Assembly: GCF_027484705.1 (NCBI RefSeq)
Contig: NZ_JAIXSL010000024.1
Coordinates: forward strand, 62,001 to 126,000
DNA: 64,000 nt
DNA from: Flavobacterium sp.
GTDB lineage: Bacteria; Bacteroidota; Bacteroidia; Flavobacteriales; Flavobacteriaceae
Reading direction: 5' to 3'
Shown here piece after piece: positions 19,637 through 29,728 of this stretch. Each line of letters starts with the position of its first letter. Position 1 is the first letter of the stretch. A program made the translations under genes and the position numbers. A model generated the notes under the pieces. It ran no database searches, had not been told where the DNA came from, and was given only the letters and a program-made list of their open reading frames with translations.

Positions 19637-22600
19637 ATGAAACAAACACTACGCTTTTTAGCTATGGTCACCGTGCTATTGGCTTTGCCTGTTTACGGAC
19701 AATCCATTACGCCCAACGCAACCCATGCCGCGCAAATATTGGCTTGCGATCTAAACCTTCCTGCGAGTATTCCGAGTGTCAATGCGCCGTGCCAAGTCGC
19801 CTTTTCCGATTTGGTGATTCCGGTAATTACCGACAGTTGTGGCAATACCGTAGTGCCGACTACCGATGGAAGTATTTTTCCCATTACGGCAAGAGGTACG
19901 ACCACCATCATTTGGGAATATTTGAACGAGCTCGGTAATATCGAAACCTCGACGCAAAATATTAACATCCTCGACTTTACGCAACCGGTTCCAGATGTGG
20001 CCATTCTTCCGAATTTCTACTCGCAATGTGCCGTGCAACTTTCAGATCTTCCGGTACCGACCGCAACCGATAATTGTTCGGCGGTAACGGTAACCAATAA
20101 TGGTGTTTTTCCAATCACGGTATCGACGCTCATCACTTGGTATTATACCGATGCGGCTGGCAATGTTACTTATCAGGATCAGGATATCTACATCAATGAT
20201 TTCACCGAACCTGTAGCTGATTTGGCCGTTTTGCCTAATGTTCATGCGTTGTGTCAGGTCGAAGAAGCTGATTTGACGGTTCCTACCGCTACCGACAATT
20301 GTTCGGGAATTGTGACGGTAACCAATAACGCAACTTTTCCGATTGTAAGATCTACCTTGATCACATGGTTCTATTCTGATGCTAACGGAAACGTAAGCTA
20401 TCAGGATCAGGATATCTACATCGACGATGCTACGGTTCCTGTAGCTGATGCGGTAGTGTTGCCCAATGTTCATGCATTGTGTCAGGTTGAAGCAGCTGAT
20501 TTGGCGGTTCCAACAGCCACCGATAATTGCACGGCGAATGTTATAGTAACTAACGACGCTACTTTTCCTATCGTAAGATCAACATTGATTACTTGGACTT
20601 ATACCGATAATAATGGAAACAGCAGCTTTCAGACGCAGGATATTATTATAGATGACAATACAAGCCCGGTTCCGGATGTTGCCGCACTTGCTGATGTGAC
20701 ATCGCAATGCGCTTTATTGGAAGCTGATTTGGTGGTTCCGACCGCTACCGATAATTGTACTACTAATGTTATGGTGACCAATGATGGTGTTTTTCCAATC
20801 AACACTTCAACCACGATTACTTGGACTTACACTGATAATAACGGCAACAGCGCATCGCAAACCCAAAACATTATTATCGTTGATGATACTACAGCGCCAA
20901 CACCGGATGTTGCAGTACTCAGCGATGTGACTGCAGAATGCGAAGTGTTAGAAACGAATCTTACGGTTCCGACGGCTACCGATAATTGCACCGGAATTGT
21001 AACGGTAACGAATGATGGTGTGTTCCCAATCACGGCTTCCACAACGATAACCTGGACTTTTACGGATGCTAACGGAAACAACACTTCTCAAACCCAGAAT
21101 ATCATCATTGATGATACGATTGCGCCAACGCCGGATAACGCATTATTGGCCGATATTACCGCGCAATGTGAAGTGCTTGAAGCCGATGTAACCACTCCAA
21201 CTGCTACGGATAATTGCACCGGAATTGTAACGGTAACGAATGATGGCGTTTTCCCAATCACAGCATCTACAACCCTGACTTGGACTTACACTGATGCTGA
21301 TGGAAATACCGCTTCTCAAACCCAGAATATCGTCATCAATGACACTACAGCGCCAACTCCGGATGCTGCAACACTTGCTGATATTATCGCACAATGTGAA
21401 GTGCTTGAAGCTGATTTAGTTGCTCCAACGGCTACTGATAATTGTTCCGGAATTGTAACGGTGACTAATGATGGTGTATTTCCAATTAGTACATCAACCA
21501 CCATCACTTGGACTTACACTGATGCCAACGGAAACAGTACTTCTCAGGCTCAGAATATTGTAATCAATGATACGCTCGCACCAACTCCGGATGTTGCGAC
21601 ACTTGCCGATATCAACGTACAATGCGAATTGATTGAAGCTGATGTTATCGCGCCAACCGCTACCGATAATTGTTCCGGAATTGTAACGGTAACTAATGAT
21701 GGTGTGTTTCCAATCACAGCATCAACAACCATTACTTGGACTTACACTGATAGCAACGGAAACAGCGAAACCCAGACGCAAAATGTGGTTGTCAATGATA
21801 CTACAGCGCCAACTCCGGATGCTGCAACACTTGCCGATATCACCGCCGAATGTGAAGTGCTCGAAGTTGATGTTACAGCACCAACGGCAACCGATAATTG
21901 CTTTGGCATTGTGACGGTGACCAACGACGCAGCTTTCCCGATTGCGACTTCCACAACCATTACTTGGACTTTTACAGACGCTAACGGAAATAGTGAAACA
22001 CAAACCCAAAATGTCGTCATTACTGATGCGATCGCGCCAACGCCTGATGCGGCAACACTGGCTGATATCACCGCAGAATGTGAAGTACTCGAAGCAGATT
22101 TAATCGTTCCAACAGCGACTGATAATTGTTCCGGAATTGTAACGGTAACCAACGATGGCGTTTTCCCAATTACAGCTTCTACGACAATTACTTGGACGTA
22201 CGCAGATGCTCATGGAAATTCAATTACCCAAACGCAAAATATCATCATCAACGATAGTACAAGACCAGTTCCAGATGCAGCGGTTTTGGCCGATGTTATC
22301 TCACAATGTGAAGTGCTCGAAGCCGATCTTATTGCGCCAACCGCAACAGATAATTGCTCCGGTATTGTAACAGTAACTAACGATGGCGTATTCCCAATTA
22401 CAACTTCAACGACCATTACATGGACTTATACTGACGCGAACGGAAACAGCGAAACCCAAACTCAAAATGTGGTTGTGAATGATACTACTGCGCCAACTCC
22501 TGATGCGGCGGTATTAGCCGATATCAATGTACAATGCGAATTGCTTGAAGCAGACGTCATTGCACCAACAGCAACGGATAATTGTTCAGGTGTTATAACG

Positions 22601-24157
22601 GTAAGCAACGACGGTGTATTTCCAATCACCGCCTCGACAACAATTACTTGGACTTACACAGATGCCAACGGAAACAGTGAAACCCAGACGCAAAATGTGG
22701 TGGTAAATGATACTACAGCGCCAACTCCTGATGCTGCGACACTTGCCGATATCACAGCGGAATGTGAAGTGCTAGAAGCTGATGTCATCGCACCAACAGC
22801 GACCGATAATTGTTCAGGTGTTGTAACTGTAACCAATAACGCGGTGTTTCCAATCAATGCTTCGACAACGATCACTTGGACTTACAAGGACAACGATGGA
22901 AACGCCGAAACGCAAACCCAAAATGTCATTATCAATGATACTACTAAACCGGTTCCTGATGCGTTGACACTTGCCGATATTACATCGCCATGTGAAGTAG
23001 TGGAAACGGATTTGATTGTTCCGACTGCTACTGATAATTGTTCAGGAATCGTGACGGTAAGCAATGACGGGCTTTTCCCAATCACAGCTTCAACATCCAT
23101 CACATGGACGTACACAGACGCTAACGGAAACAGCGAAATACAATCCCAAAATATCATCATTAGTGATGCTACAGCGCCAACGCCTGATGCCGCAACGCTT
23201 ACGGATGTTGTCGCGCAATGCGAAGTGCTCGAATCGGATCTTATTGTTCCAACAGCGACTGATAATTGTACAGCAACCGTAACGGTAACCAACGATGGAA
23301 CGTTCCCGATTTCAGCATCCACAACCATCACTTGGACTTTCACAGATGCTAATGGAAACAGCGCTTCTCAAACGCAGAATATCGTGATTAATGATACGAC
23401 GCCACCAACTCCGGACAGTCTTGTGCTTTCAGACATCACGGCACAATGTCAGGTATTGGAAGCTGATGTCACTGTACCAACTGCAACCGATAATTGCTCG
23501 GGTGTAGTAACCGTAACCAGCGATGCCATATTCCCGATTACAACACAAGGTGTAACCACAATCACGTGGACTTATACTGACGCGAATGGCAATACGGCAA
23601 GCCAGACACAAGATGTTTTGATTGGTGACAATACGCCTCCAACGGTTACATTAAGCGACATCACCGTATCAGTGAATGTAGCCGGAACCGTAACGGTAAC
23701 GCCTGACCAACTCGAAAACGGTACGGCCAATGACAATTGCGGCATCGCCAGTATTACTGTTTTCCCAAATACGTTTAGTTGTACCGAATTGGGCGACCAT
23801 GTGGTGACCGTAACGGTTATTGATATTCATGGAAACATTATCAATCAAACGGCAACTGTAACGGTAACCGATCCAAGCAATTTCTGCGAGGCTTTGGGAA
23901 TCGCACATAACGAAAAAGCGGCTTTTGCAGTGTATCCGAACCCAACTTTTGACACGGTGTATATCGAACCGGGCAATAACATAACGGTTCGTGTGATGAG
24001 TCTTTATGCGTTGTCAGGACAATTGATCTTGCAACAATCATACAGACAACAAGCTGAAAAATACAGCATTTCGTTAAATACTTTGCCTCAGGGAATGTAT
24101 TTGTTGAAACTGGAAACTTCCGAAGGTACTTTCACCAGAAGAGTCATGAAAGAATAA
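19637..24157 (+). CDS. Large secreted HYR-like tandem-repeat protein with T9SS C-terminal sorting domain
   Basis: Signal peptide; 16 consecutive units of about 76 aa (PDAATLADITAECEVLEADLIVPTATDNCSGIVTVTNDGVFPITASTTITWTYTDANGNSETQTQNIIINDTTAPT) plus divergent first and last units; C-term FAVYPNPTFDTVYI...LPQGMYLLKLETSEGTFTRRVMKE is T9SS type-A-like. Confidence 0.9.
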   Translation: MKQTLRFLAMVTVLLALPVYGQSITPNATHAAQILACDLNLPASIPSVNAPCQVAFSDLVIPVITDSCGNTVVPTTDGSIFPITARGTTTIIWEYLNELGNIETSTQNINILDFTQPVPDVAILPNFYSQCAVQLSDLPVPTATDNCSAVTVTNNGVFPITVSTLITWYYTDAAGNVTYQDQDIYINDFTEPVADLAVLPNVHALCQVEEADLTVPTATDNCSGIVTVTNNATFPIVRSTLITWFYSDANGNVSYQDQDIYIDDATVPVADAVVLPNVHALCQVEAADLAVPTATDNCTANVIVTNDATFPIVRSTLITWTYTDNNGNSSFQTQDIIIDDNTSPVPDVAALADVTSQCALLEADLVVPTATDNCTTNVMVTNDGVFPINTSTTITWTYTDNNGNSASQTQNIIIVDDTTAPTPDVAVLSDVTAECEVLETNLTVPTATDNCTGIVTVTNDGVFPITASTTITWTFTDANGNNTSQTQNIIIDDTIAPTPDNALLADITAQCEVLEADVTTPTATDNCTGIVTVTNDGVFPITASTTLTWTYTDADGNTASQTQNIVINDTTAPTPDAATLADIIAQCEVLEADLVAPTATDNCSGIVTVTNDGVFPISTSTTITWTYTDANGNSTSQAQNIVINDTLAPTPDVATLADINVQCELIEADVIAPTATDNCSGIVTVTNDGVFPITASTTITWTYTDSNGNSETQTQNVVVNDTTAPTPDAATLADITAECEVLEVDVTAPTATDNCFGIVTVTNDAAFPIATSTTITWTFTDANGNSETQTQNVVITDAIAPTPDAATLADITAECEVLEADLIVPTATDNCSGIVTVTNDGVFPITASTTITWTYADAHGNSITQTQNIIINDSTRPVPDAAVLADVISQCEVLEADLIAPTATDNCSGIVTVTNDGVFPITTSTTITWTYTDANGNSETQTQNVVVNDTTAPTPDAAVLADINVQCELLEADVIAPTATDNCSGVITVSNDGVFPITASTTITWTYTDANGNSETQTQNVVVNDTTAPTPDAATLADITAECEVLEADVIAPTATDNCSGVVTVTNNAVFPINASTTITWTYKDNDGNAETQTQNVIINDTTKPVPDALTLADITSPCEVVETDLIVPTATDNCSGIVTVSNDGLFPITASTSITWTYTDANGNSEIQSQNIIISDATAPTPDAATLTDVVAQCEVLESDLIVPTATDNCTATVTVTNDGTFPISASTTITWTFTDANGNSASQTQNIVINDTTPPTPDSLVLSDITAQCQVLEADVTVPTATDNCSGVVTVTSDAIFPITTQGVTTITWTYTDANGNTASQTQDVLIGDNTPPTVTLSDITVSVNVAGTVTVTPDQLENGTANDNCGIASITVFPNTFSCTELGDHVVTVTVIDIHGNIINQTATVTVTDPSNFCEALGIAHNEKAAFAVYPNPTFDTVYIEPGNNITVRVMSLYALSGQLILQQSYRQQAEKYSISLNTLPQGMYLLKLETSEGTFTRRVMKE
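19991..23638 (+). repeat. In-frame tandem repeat array, 16 x about 228 bp
   Basis: TATDNC occurs 16 times at about 76-aa spacing; 16 x 228 = 3648 bp fits the boundaries. Confidence 0.9.
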
Positions 24158-24183
24158 GAATAACTTTAAGATTTTTTCAAAAG

Positions 24184-24218
24184 AAAACAGGGCAATCCGT
24201 AATGGGTTGCCCTGTTTT
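24184..24218 (+). terminator. Intrinsic terminator after the repeat adhesin
   Basis: AAAACAGGGCAA...TTGCCCTGTTTTTT, 12-bp stem plus T tract. Confidence 0.9.
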
Positions 24219-24269
24219 TTATTTCTGAATTTGTTTTAGTTAGATTTGTGTTATCGTATTGACCAACTA

Positions 24270-24299
24270 TTGTAAATTAAAGGAATAGTAGTACCTTTA
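24270..24299 (+). promoter_or_regulatory. Candidate Bacteroidota sigma-A-type promoter for alcohol dehydrogenase
   Basis: TTG (24270-24272) - 19 nt - TACCTTTA (24292-24299), close to TTG-N19-TAnnTTTG. Confidence 0.5.
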
Positions 24300-24369
24300 G
24301 AAAGTCAACCGGCTACTTCAGAGCCTTGATCAGGTTGACAAAAAACAACACCTAAAAAATAAATACACT

Positions 24370-25428
24370 ATGAAAACAACGAATGTAAAAGCCTACGGAA
24401 CTCAGGCTGCCGATGCGCCATTAAACCCTATGAATATTGACCGCCGCGAAGTATCGGCCAAAGATATCGAAATCGAAATCCTTTATTGTGGTGTCTGCCA
24501 TTCCGATCTGCACACGGCCCGAAACGATTGGGGATTTACGACTTATCCTGCTGTTCCGGGACACGAAATCGTAGGAAAGGTAACCAGCGTAGGAAGCGAA
24601 GTGACCAAACTCAAAGTTGGCGATTTTGCCGCTGTAGGTTGTCTGGTCGGTTCGTGCGGAACTTGTAGCAGCTGCGAGAAAGACTTAGAACAATATTGCC
24701 TCAACGGTTGGGTAGGTACTTACAACAGCGCCGACAAATATTTGGGCGGCATGACTTACGGGGGTTATTCAGAAAAAGTAGTCGTTGAAGAACATTTCGT
24801 ACTTAAAGTACCAGCGAACCTTGATCTGGCTGCGACTGCACCATTACTTTGCGCTGGAATCACCACTTGGTCGCCATTGCGTCACTGGAAAGTGGGTAAA
24901 GGCAGTAAAGTAGCTGTAGTCGGTTTGGGCGGTTTAGGGCATATGGCGATTAAACTTGCGAAAGGGCTAGGAGCAGAAGTGACGCTTTTCTCAAGAACTC
25001 CTGGCAAAGAAAAAGATGGTTTAGATTTAGGTGCGGATGCCGTAATCATTTCAACGGACGAAAGTCAGATGGAAACTGTCAAAGGAAAATTCGACGTGAT
25101 TATTGATACCGTTCCTTATGTACATGACGTCAATCCTTACGTGACGACTTTGAACATCAACGGAACTTTGGTTCTTGTTGGTTATCTAGGCGGATTGGAA
25201 CCGATTCTAAACACCGTTCCAATGATTATGGGAAGAAAATCAGTAGCGGCCTCCCTCATTGGTGGCATCGCGGAAACTCAGGAAATGCTGGATTTCTGTG
25301 GCGAGCACAACATCGTTTCTGAAATCGAACTCATCAATATGCAAGACATCAATGAAGCTTACGAAAGAATGCTCAAAAGCGACGTCCGTTACCGTTTTGT
25401 GATTGATATGGCTTCATTGAAAAAATAA
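24370..25428 (+). CDS. NAD(P)-dependent zinc alcohol dehydrogenase (CAD/YahK-like)
   Basis: YCGVCHSDLHTARNDWG, PAVPGHEIVGKVTSVG, GSCGTCSSCEKDLEQYC zinc-site cysteines, VVGLGGLGHMAIKLAKGLGA. Confidence 0.92.
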   Translation: MKTTNVKAYGTQAADAPLNPMNIDRREVSAKDIEIEILYCGVCHSDLHTARNDWGFTTYPAVPGHEIVGKVTSVGSEVTKLKVGDFAAVGCLVGSCGTCSSCEKDLEQYCLNGWVGTYNSADKYLGGMTYGGYSEKVVVEEHFVLKVPANLDLAATAPLLCAGITTWSPLRHWKVGKGSKVAVVGLGGLGHMAIKLAKGLGAEVTLFSRTPGKEKDGLDLGADAVIISTDESQMETVKGKFDVIIDTVPYVHDVNPYVTTLNINGTLVLVGYLGGLEPILNTVPMIMGRKSVAASLIGGIAETQEMLDFCGEHNIVSEIELINMQDINEAYERMLKSDVRYRFVIDMASLKK

Positions 25429-25447
25429 AAAAACATACCTTAAAAAG

Positions 25448-25482
25448 AAAATGCAGTTGCAAATCATTTGTAGCTGCATTTT
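25448..25482 (+). terminator. Intrinsic terminator after the alcohol dehydrogenase
   Basis: AAAATGCAG...CTGCATTTTT hairpin with T tract. Confidence 0.75.
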
Positions 25483-25548
25483 TATTGGTATCGATTTTTA
25501 ACAACCAACCGCATTACTACAACGTTATATCCATTTCCAACTTTTCGC

Positions 25549-25556
25549 TATATTTA
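25549..25556 (+). promoter_or_regulatory. Candidate -7 element for the purine/Moco cluster
   Basis: TATATTTA about 17 nt upstream of the deaminase ATG; no convincing TTG at the expected distance. Confidence 0.3.
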
Positions 25557-25572
25557 CCCAAAATTAAAGAAT

Positions 25573-26055
25573 ATGTGTGCTACAACCAACAAGAATGAAT
25601 TTATGCAGGAAGCCATTCGCCTGTCGATTGAAAATGTAACGAGTGGAAAAGGCGGCCCATTTGGCGCTGTGATTGTAAAAGACGGAAAAATCATCGCGCG
25701 CGGAGCCAATCAAGTAACTTCATCGAATGACCCGACGGCGCATGCTGAGGTCGTTGCCATAAGAAATGCCTGCAAGGAGTTGGGAAGTTTCCAACTTGAC
25801 GGCTGTGAAATCTACACAAGCTGCGAACCTTGTCCGATGTGTTTAGGAGCGATTTATTGGGCTCGTCCTGACAGAATGTATTTCGCCAACACCAAAAAAG
25901 ATGCGGCCGATATCCAGTTCGACGACCAGTTCATCTACGAGGAAATTGAAATCCCATATACCGACCGCAAACTCGAAACCATCCCGATGATGCGCGAAGA
26001 AGCGCTGGAAGCCTTCCGTTTGTGGACCGAAAGCCTCAACAAAATCGAATATTGA
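25573..26055 (+). CDS. Nucleoside deaminase, likely guanine deaminase
   Basis: CDA fold: HAEVVAIRNAC and SCEPCPMCLGAIYWARPDRMYFANTKKDAADIQFDDQFIYEEI; first gene before xdhAB. Confidence 0.85.
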   Translation: MCATTNKNEFMQEAIRLSIENVTSGKGGPFGAVIVKDGKIIARGANQVTSSNDPTAHAEVVAIRNACKELGSFQLDGCEIYTSCEPCPMCLGAIYWARPDRMYFANTKKDAADIQFDDQFIYEEIEIPYTDRKLETIPMMREEALEAFRLWTESLNKIEY

Positions 26056-26069
26056 TTTTATACTGATTC

Positions 26070-27473
26070 ATGATCCAATTCCTATTAAATAACCGGCTGA
26101 TTGAGACCGACAAAGCGGCGAGTACGACTTTGCTCGATTTTATCCGCTATGACGAAAATTTGCGCGGCACTAAAATCGGATGCCGTGAAGGCGATTGTGG
26201 TGCGTGTACGATTTTGATCGGTTCACTAAAAAACGGCAAACTCGAATACATCAGCGCGACTTCCTGTCTGACACCACTTCCGAACGTGCATGGCAAACAT
26301 GTCGTGACGGTCGAAGGTATCAATTTGAATGACAAACTCAATCAGGCACAACAAGCGATGGTCGAATGTTCGGGCACGCAATGCGGTTTCTGTACGCCGG
26401 GTTTCGTGAACTCGATGTGCGGTTTTGCGTTGAATAGCACGGACGTTACTTACGATAATGCGATCAGTGCGATTGATGGCAACATCTGTCGTTGCACGGG
26501 TTACAAATCGATTGAACGCGCGGCGGCAAAATTCACCGAGCAATTGAAGCAAAAAGATCAAAGCCAACCGCTTGAATGGCTCGTCAAAAACAATTTTATT
26601 CCCGATTATTTTACACGCATTGAAGCCAGATTAAGTGAAATCAAAACCGAAGCGTTTGCGAGTCAAGGCGCCGTTCCTATTGGAGGCGGAACCGATTTAT
26701 ATGTGCAGAAACACGACGACATGCACGCCATGGATTTGGAATATCTGTTCGACAGAACTGCGTTGAATGGCATTAGTTTCAACGGCTCACTTTGCACCAT
26801 CAAATCTTCCGTTACGGTTACTGATCTGATGCAAAATGAAACCTTGCTCGCATCGATTCCGAATTGGTATCAGTACATGAAATTATTGTCTTCGACGCCA
26901 ATCCGAAACATCGCTACGATTGCAGGAAACCTCGCCAACGGTTCGCCCATCGGAGATTTTACAATTATATTATTGGCATTAAAAGCGCAACTGACACTAG
27001 CCAACAAAGCGAATGTTAGTCGCCAAGTGCCACTTAAAAATTTCTATTTGGGCTACAAAACGCTCGACAAGAAAGCCGACGAAATCATCACTGAAATCAC
27101 TTTTGAAATCCCGAATAACGGAAGCCAGTTCCATTTTGAGAAAGTGTGTAAACGCCAATATTTAGACATTGCGAGCGTCAATACTGCCTTTTACATTAAA
27201 GTCGAAAACCAAACCATCAACGAAGCGCAAGTTTCTATGGGTGGCGTCGGTCCGATTCCAAAATACCTGGCAAAAACGAGCGAATTCCTTAACGGAAAAT
27301 CAATCAATACGGAAACGATTTTGCAAGCCGAACAAATCCTGCAAAGCGAATTGTCGCCGATCAGCGACGCGCGTGGCACGGAAACTTATAAAAGATTGCT
27401 TGGGCGTCAGTTGTTTTTCTCGCATTTCATCACACTGTTTCCCGATACTATAAAAATGGACGATTTGATATGA
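26070..27473 (+). CDS. xdhA: Xanthine dehydrogenase small subunit ([2Fe-2S] + FAD domains)
   Basis: GCREGDCGACTI, CSGTQCGFCTPGF, GNICRCTGYKSI Fe-S motifs; FAD domain IRNIATIAGNLANGSPIGD. Confidence 0.95.
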   Translation: MIQFLLNNRLIETDKAASTTLLDFIRYDENLRGTKIGCREGDCGACTILIGSLKNGKLEYISATSCLTPLPNVHGKHVVTVEGINLNDKLNQAQQAMVECSGTQCGFCTPGFVNSMCGFALNSTDVTYDNAISAIDGNICRCTGYKSIERAAAKFTEQLKQKDQSQPLEWLVKNNFIPDYFTRIEARLSEIKTEAFASQGAVPIGGGTDLYVQKHDDMHAMDLEYLFDRTALNGISFNGSLCTIKSSVTVTDLMQNETLLASIPNWYQYMKLLSSTPIRNIATIAGNLANGSPIGDFTIILLALKAQLTLANKANVSRQVPLKNFYLGYKTLDKKADEIITEITFEIPNNGSQFHFEKVCKRQYLDIASVNTAFYIKVENQTINEAQVSMGGVGPIPKYLAKTSEFLNGKSINTETILQAEQILQSELSPISDARGTETYKRLLGRQLFFSHFITLFPDTIKMDDLI

Positions 27474-29716
27474 TCAATATAGACGCACAAAACCACGTCA
27501 AAGGAAAATCGATTTACCTTGACGACATTCAGGAATTGCAAGGCACTTTATACGCTTTGCCTTTCGATGCTACCGTTGCGCATGCTAAAATCAAAAGCAT
27601 CAATTACGACGCAGCTTCAAAAGCGAAAGGCATTGTATCCATATTGACCGCTAAAGACATCCCGGGCGAAAATCAAATCGGTGGCATCATTCCCGACGAA
27701 CCATTATTTGCTGAAGGTGAAGTACATTTCCGTGGACAAGTCATCGCTTTGATTGTAGGAACTTCAGAGCATCATTGCCGACAAGCTGCCAAACTCATTG
27801 AAGTTGTATACGAGGAATTGCCCGTCATCGTTGATCCTCGGGAAGCGCAGGCAAAAGGCAAACTGATTATGCCACCGCGCAATTTCAAACTCGGAAATAT
27901 AGAAGAAGCTTGGGCACAATGCGAACATATTTTCGAAGGGCGATCCGATGTCAACGGACAGGAACATTTATATATAGAAACACAAGGCGCTTATGCACGA
28001 CCGAAAGAAGATGGCAGCATTGTCATTTCATCTTCCACGCAAGGGCCGACCGCAGTCCAGAGAATGGTCGCCAGAGTATTGGGCATTCCGATGCATAAAA
28101 TTGAAATCGATACCGTTCGTCTCGGCGGCGGTTTCGGTGGAAAAGAAGACCAAGCAACACCTTGGGCTGTAATGGTCGGATTAGCGACGCAGCTTTTACA
28201 CAAACCTGTAAAAATGTCGATGCACCGCATGGATGATATGCGCATGACCGGAAAACGCCACCCGTATTCCGCGGATTTCAAAATCGGGTTGTCGAAAGAG
28301 CTGAAGATTTTGGCTTATGAAGTGACGCATTATCAAAATGCCGGAGCTGCCGCAGATTTGTCACCAGCGGTGATGGAACGTACTTTATTTCATTCCACTA
28401 ACGCCTATTTTATTCCTAATGTAAACGCTAAAGCCTATAGTTGCAAAACCAATTTGCCGCCCAACACCGCTTTCCGTGGATTTGGTGGTCCGCAAGGAAA
28501 ATTCGCTATTGAAGCTGCAATAGTCAAAGCTGCGGAATCGTTAGGCGTGAGCCCGGCGGTAATCCAAAAAAAGAACTTAGTAGTTGATGGCGATGAATTG
28601 TCTTACGGGCAAATTCTACAGCAAACCAATGCGCATGCTTCTTGGGAAGCGTGTACATCGACTTACCAATACGAAGCTCAGAAAAAACGCGTCGCCGATT
28701 TCAACGCTGCGAATTCACGGTATAAAAAAGGATTGGCCGTACAGCCGATTTGTTTCGGGATTTCATTTACCAACACGATGATGAACCATGCGCGCGCATT
28801 AGTGCATATTTACCACGACGGAAGTGTTGTCGTAAGTACCGGCGCCGTCGAAATGGGGCAGGGCGTCAACACCAAATTATTACAAATCGTTACCGAAACT
28901 TTTGGTATCAGTGCTTCACGCGTCCGCATAGAATCGACGAATACTTTGAGGGTTGCCAATACTTCACCAACCGCTGCAAGTGCCGGAGCCGATCTTAACG
29001 GAAAGGCTTTGCAAATGGCCTGCAACGCTTTGCTCGAACGTTTGATTGCGGTCGCCCAAAAAGAATTGAATACCGAGAAAATACAAATCAACGACGAATT
29101 TGTTTTCGCCAACGATGAAGCTACGGAAATCAGTTGGCCCGATTTAGTGATGAAAGCTTTTGTGCTGAGAGTCGCTTTGACTGAAAACGCACATTACGCC
29201 ACGCCAACGATTCATTACGATAAAACCAAAGAGAAAGGCCATCCGTTTGCTTACCATGTTTATGGAACCGCAATTTTGGAAGTAACCGTAGATTGCCTGA
29301 AAGGAACTTACGATTTCGACCAAGTGAATGTCGTTCATGACTTTGGAAAAAGCATGAACAAAGACGTCGATAACGGCCAGATCGAAGGCGGACTGGTGCA
29401 AGGCATCGGCTGGATGACGCTTGAAGAAATCGTTTATAACAATCAAGGCCGATTGCTGTCAAATGCGCTTTCTACTTATAAAGTGCCCGACATTTATTCG
29501 GTTCCGAAACAAATTAACATCACGCATTTGGAAACTGAGGGACACGAACTTGCGGTCAAAAAATCAAAAGCAGTCGGAGAACCACCATTGATGTACGGAC
29601 TTGGCGCTTATTTCGCGATTCGCGATGCGGTCAAAGCGTTCAATCCAACAGCCGATTTAGCGGTTAATGCGCCTTACACTCCGGAAAAAGTGCTGATGGA
29701 TCTTTATAAAAAGTAA
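27470..29716 (+). CDS. xdhB: Xanthine dehydrogenase molybdopterin-binding large subunit
   Basis: GGGFGGKEDQ, TAFRGFGGPQGKFAIE, EMGQGVNTKLLQI, VGEPPLMYGLGAYFAIRDA; ATGA overlap with xdhA. Confidence 0.95.
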   Translation: MINIDAQNHVKGKSIYLDDIQELQGTLYALPFDATVAHAKIKSINYDAASKAKGIVSILTAKDIPGENQIGGIIPDEPLFAEGEVHFRGQVIALIVGTSEHHCRQAAKLIEVVYEELPVIVDPREAQAKGKLIMPPRNFKLGNIEEAWAQCEHIFEGRSDVNGQEHLYIETQGAYARPKEDGSIVISSSTQGPTAVQRMVARVLGIPMHKIEIDTVRLGGGFGGKEDQATPWAVMVGLATQLLHKPVKMSMHRMDDMRMTGKRHPYSADFKIGLSKELKILAYEVTHYQNAGAAADLSPAVMERTLFHSTNAYFIPNVNAKAYSCKTNLPPNTAFRGFGGPQGKFAIEAAIVKAAESLGVSPAVIQKKNLVVDGDELSYGQILQQTNAHASWEACTSTYQYEAQKKRVADFNAANSRYKKGLAVQPICFGISFTNTMMNHARALVHIYHDGSVVVSTGAVEMGQGVNTKLLQIVTETFGISASRVRIESTNTLRVANTSPTAASAGADLNGKALQMACNALLERLIAVAQKELNTEKIQINDEFVFANDEATEISWPDLVMKAFVLRVALTENAHYATPTIHYDKTKEKGHPFAYHVYGTAILEVTVDCLKGTYDFDQVNVVHDFGKSMNKDVDNGQIEGGLVQGIGWMTLEEIVYNNQGRLLSNALSTYKVPDIYSVPKQINITHLETEGHELAVKKSKAVGEPPLMYGLGAYFAIRDAVKAFNPTADLAVNAPYTPEKVLMDLYKK

Positions 29717-29728
29717 CACGCCAAACCC

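Noticed and set aside
20042-23343. Many minus- and plus-strand ORFs inside the adhesin repeat array (e.g. 22882..23343, 21742..22152)
   Set aside because: Mutually similar because they are alternative-frame translations of the tandem repeat; composition is an artefact
19991-23638. Possible CRISPR-like direct repeats
   Set aside because: Periodicity is about 228 bp, in frame and protein coding; no short identical repeats with unique spacers and no cas genes
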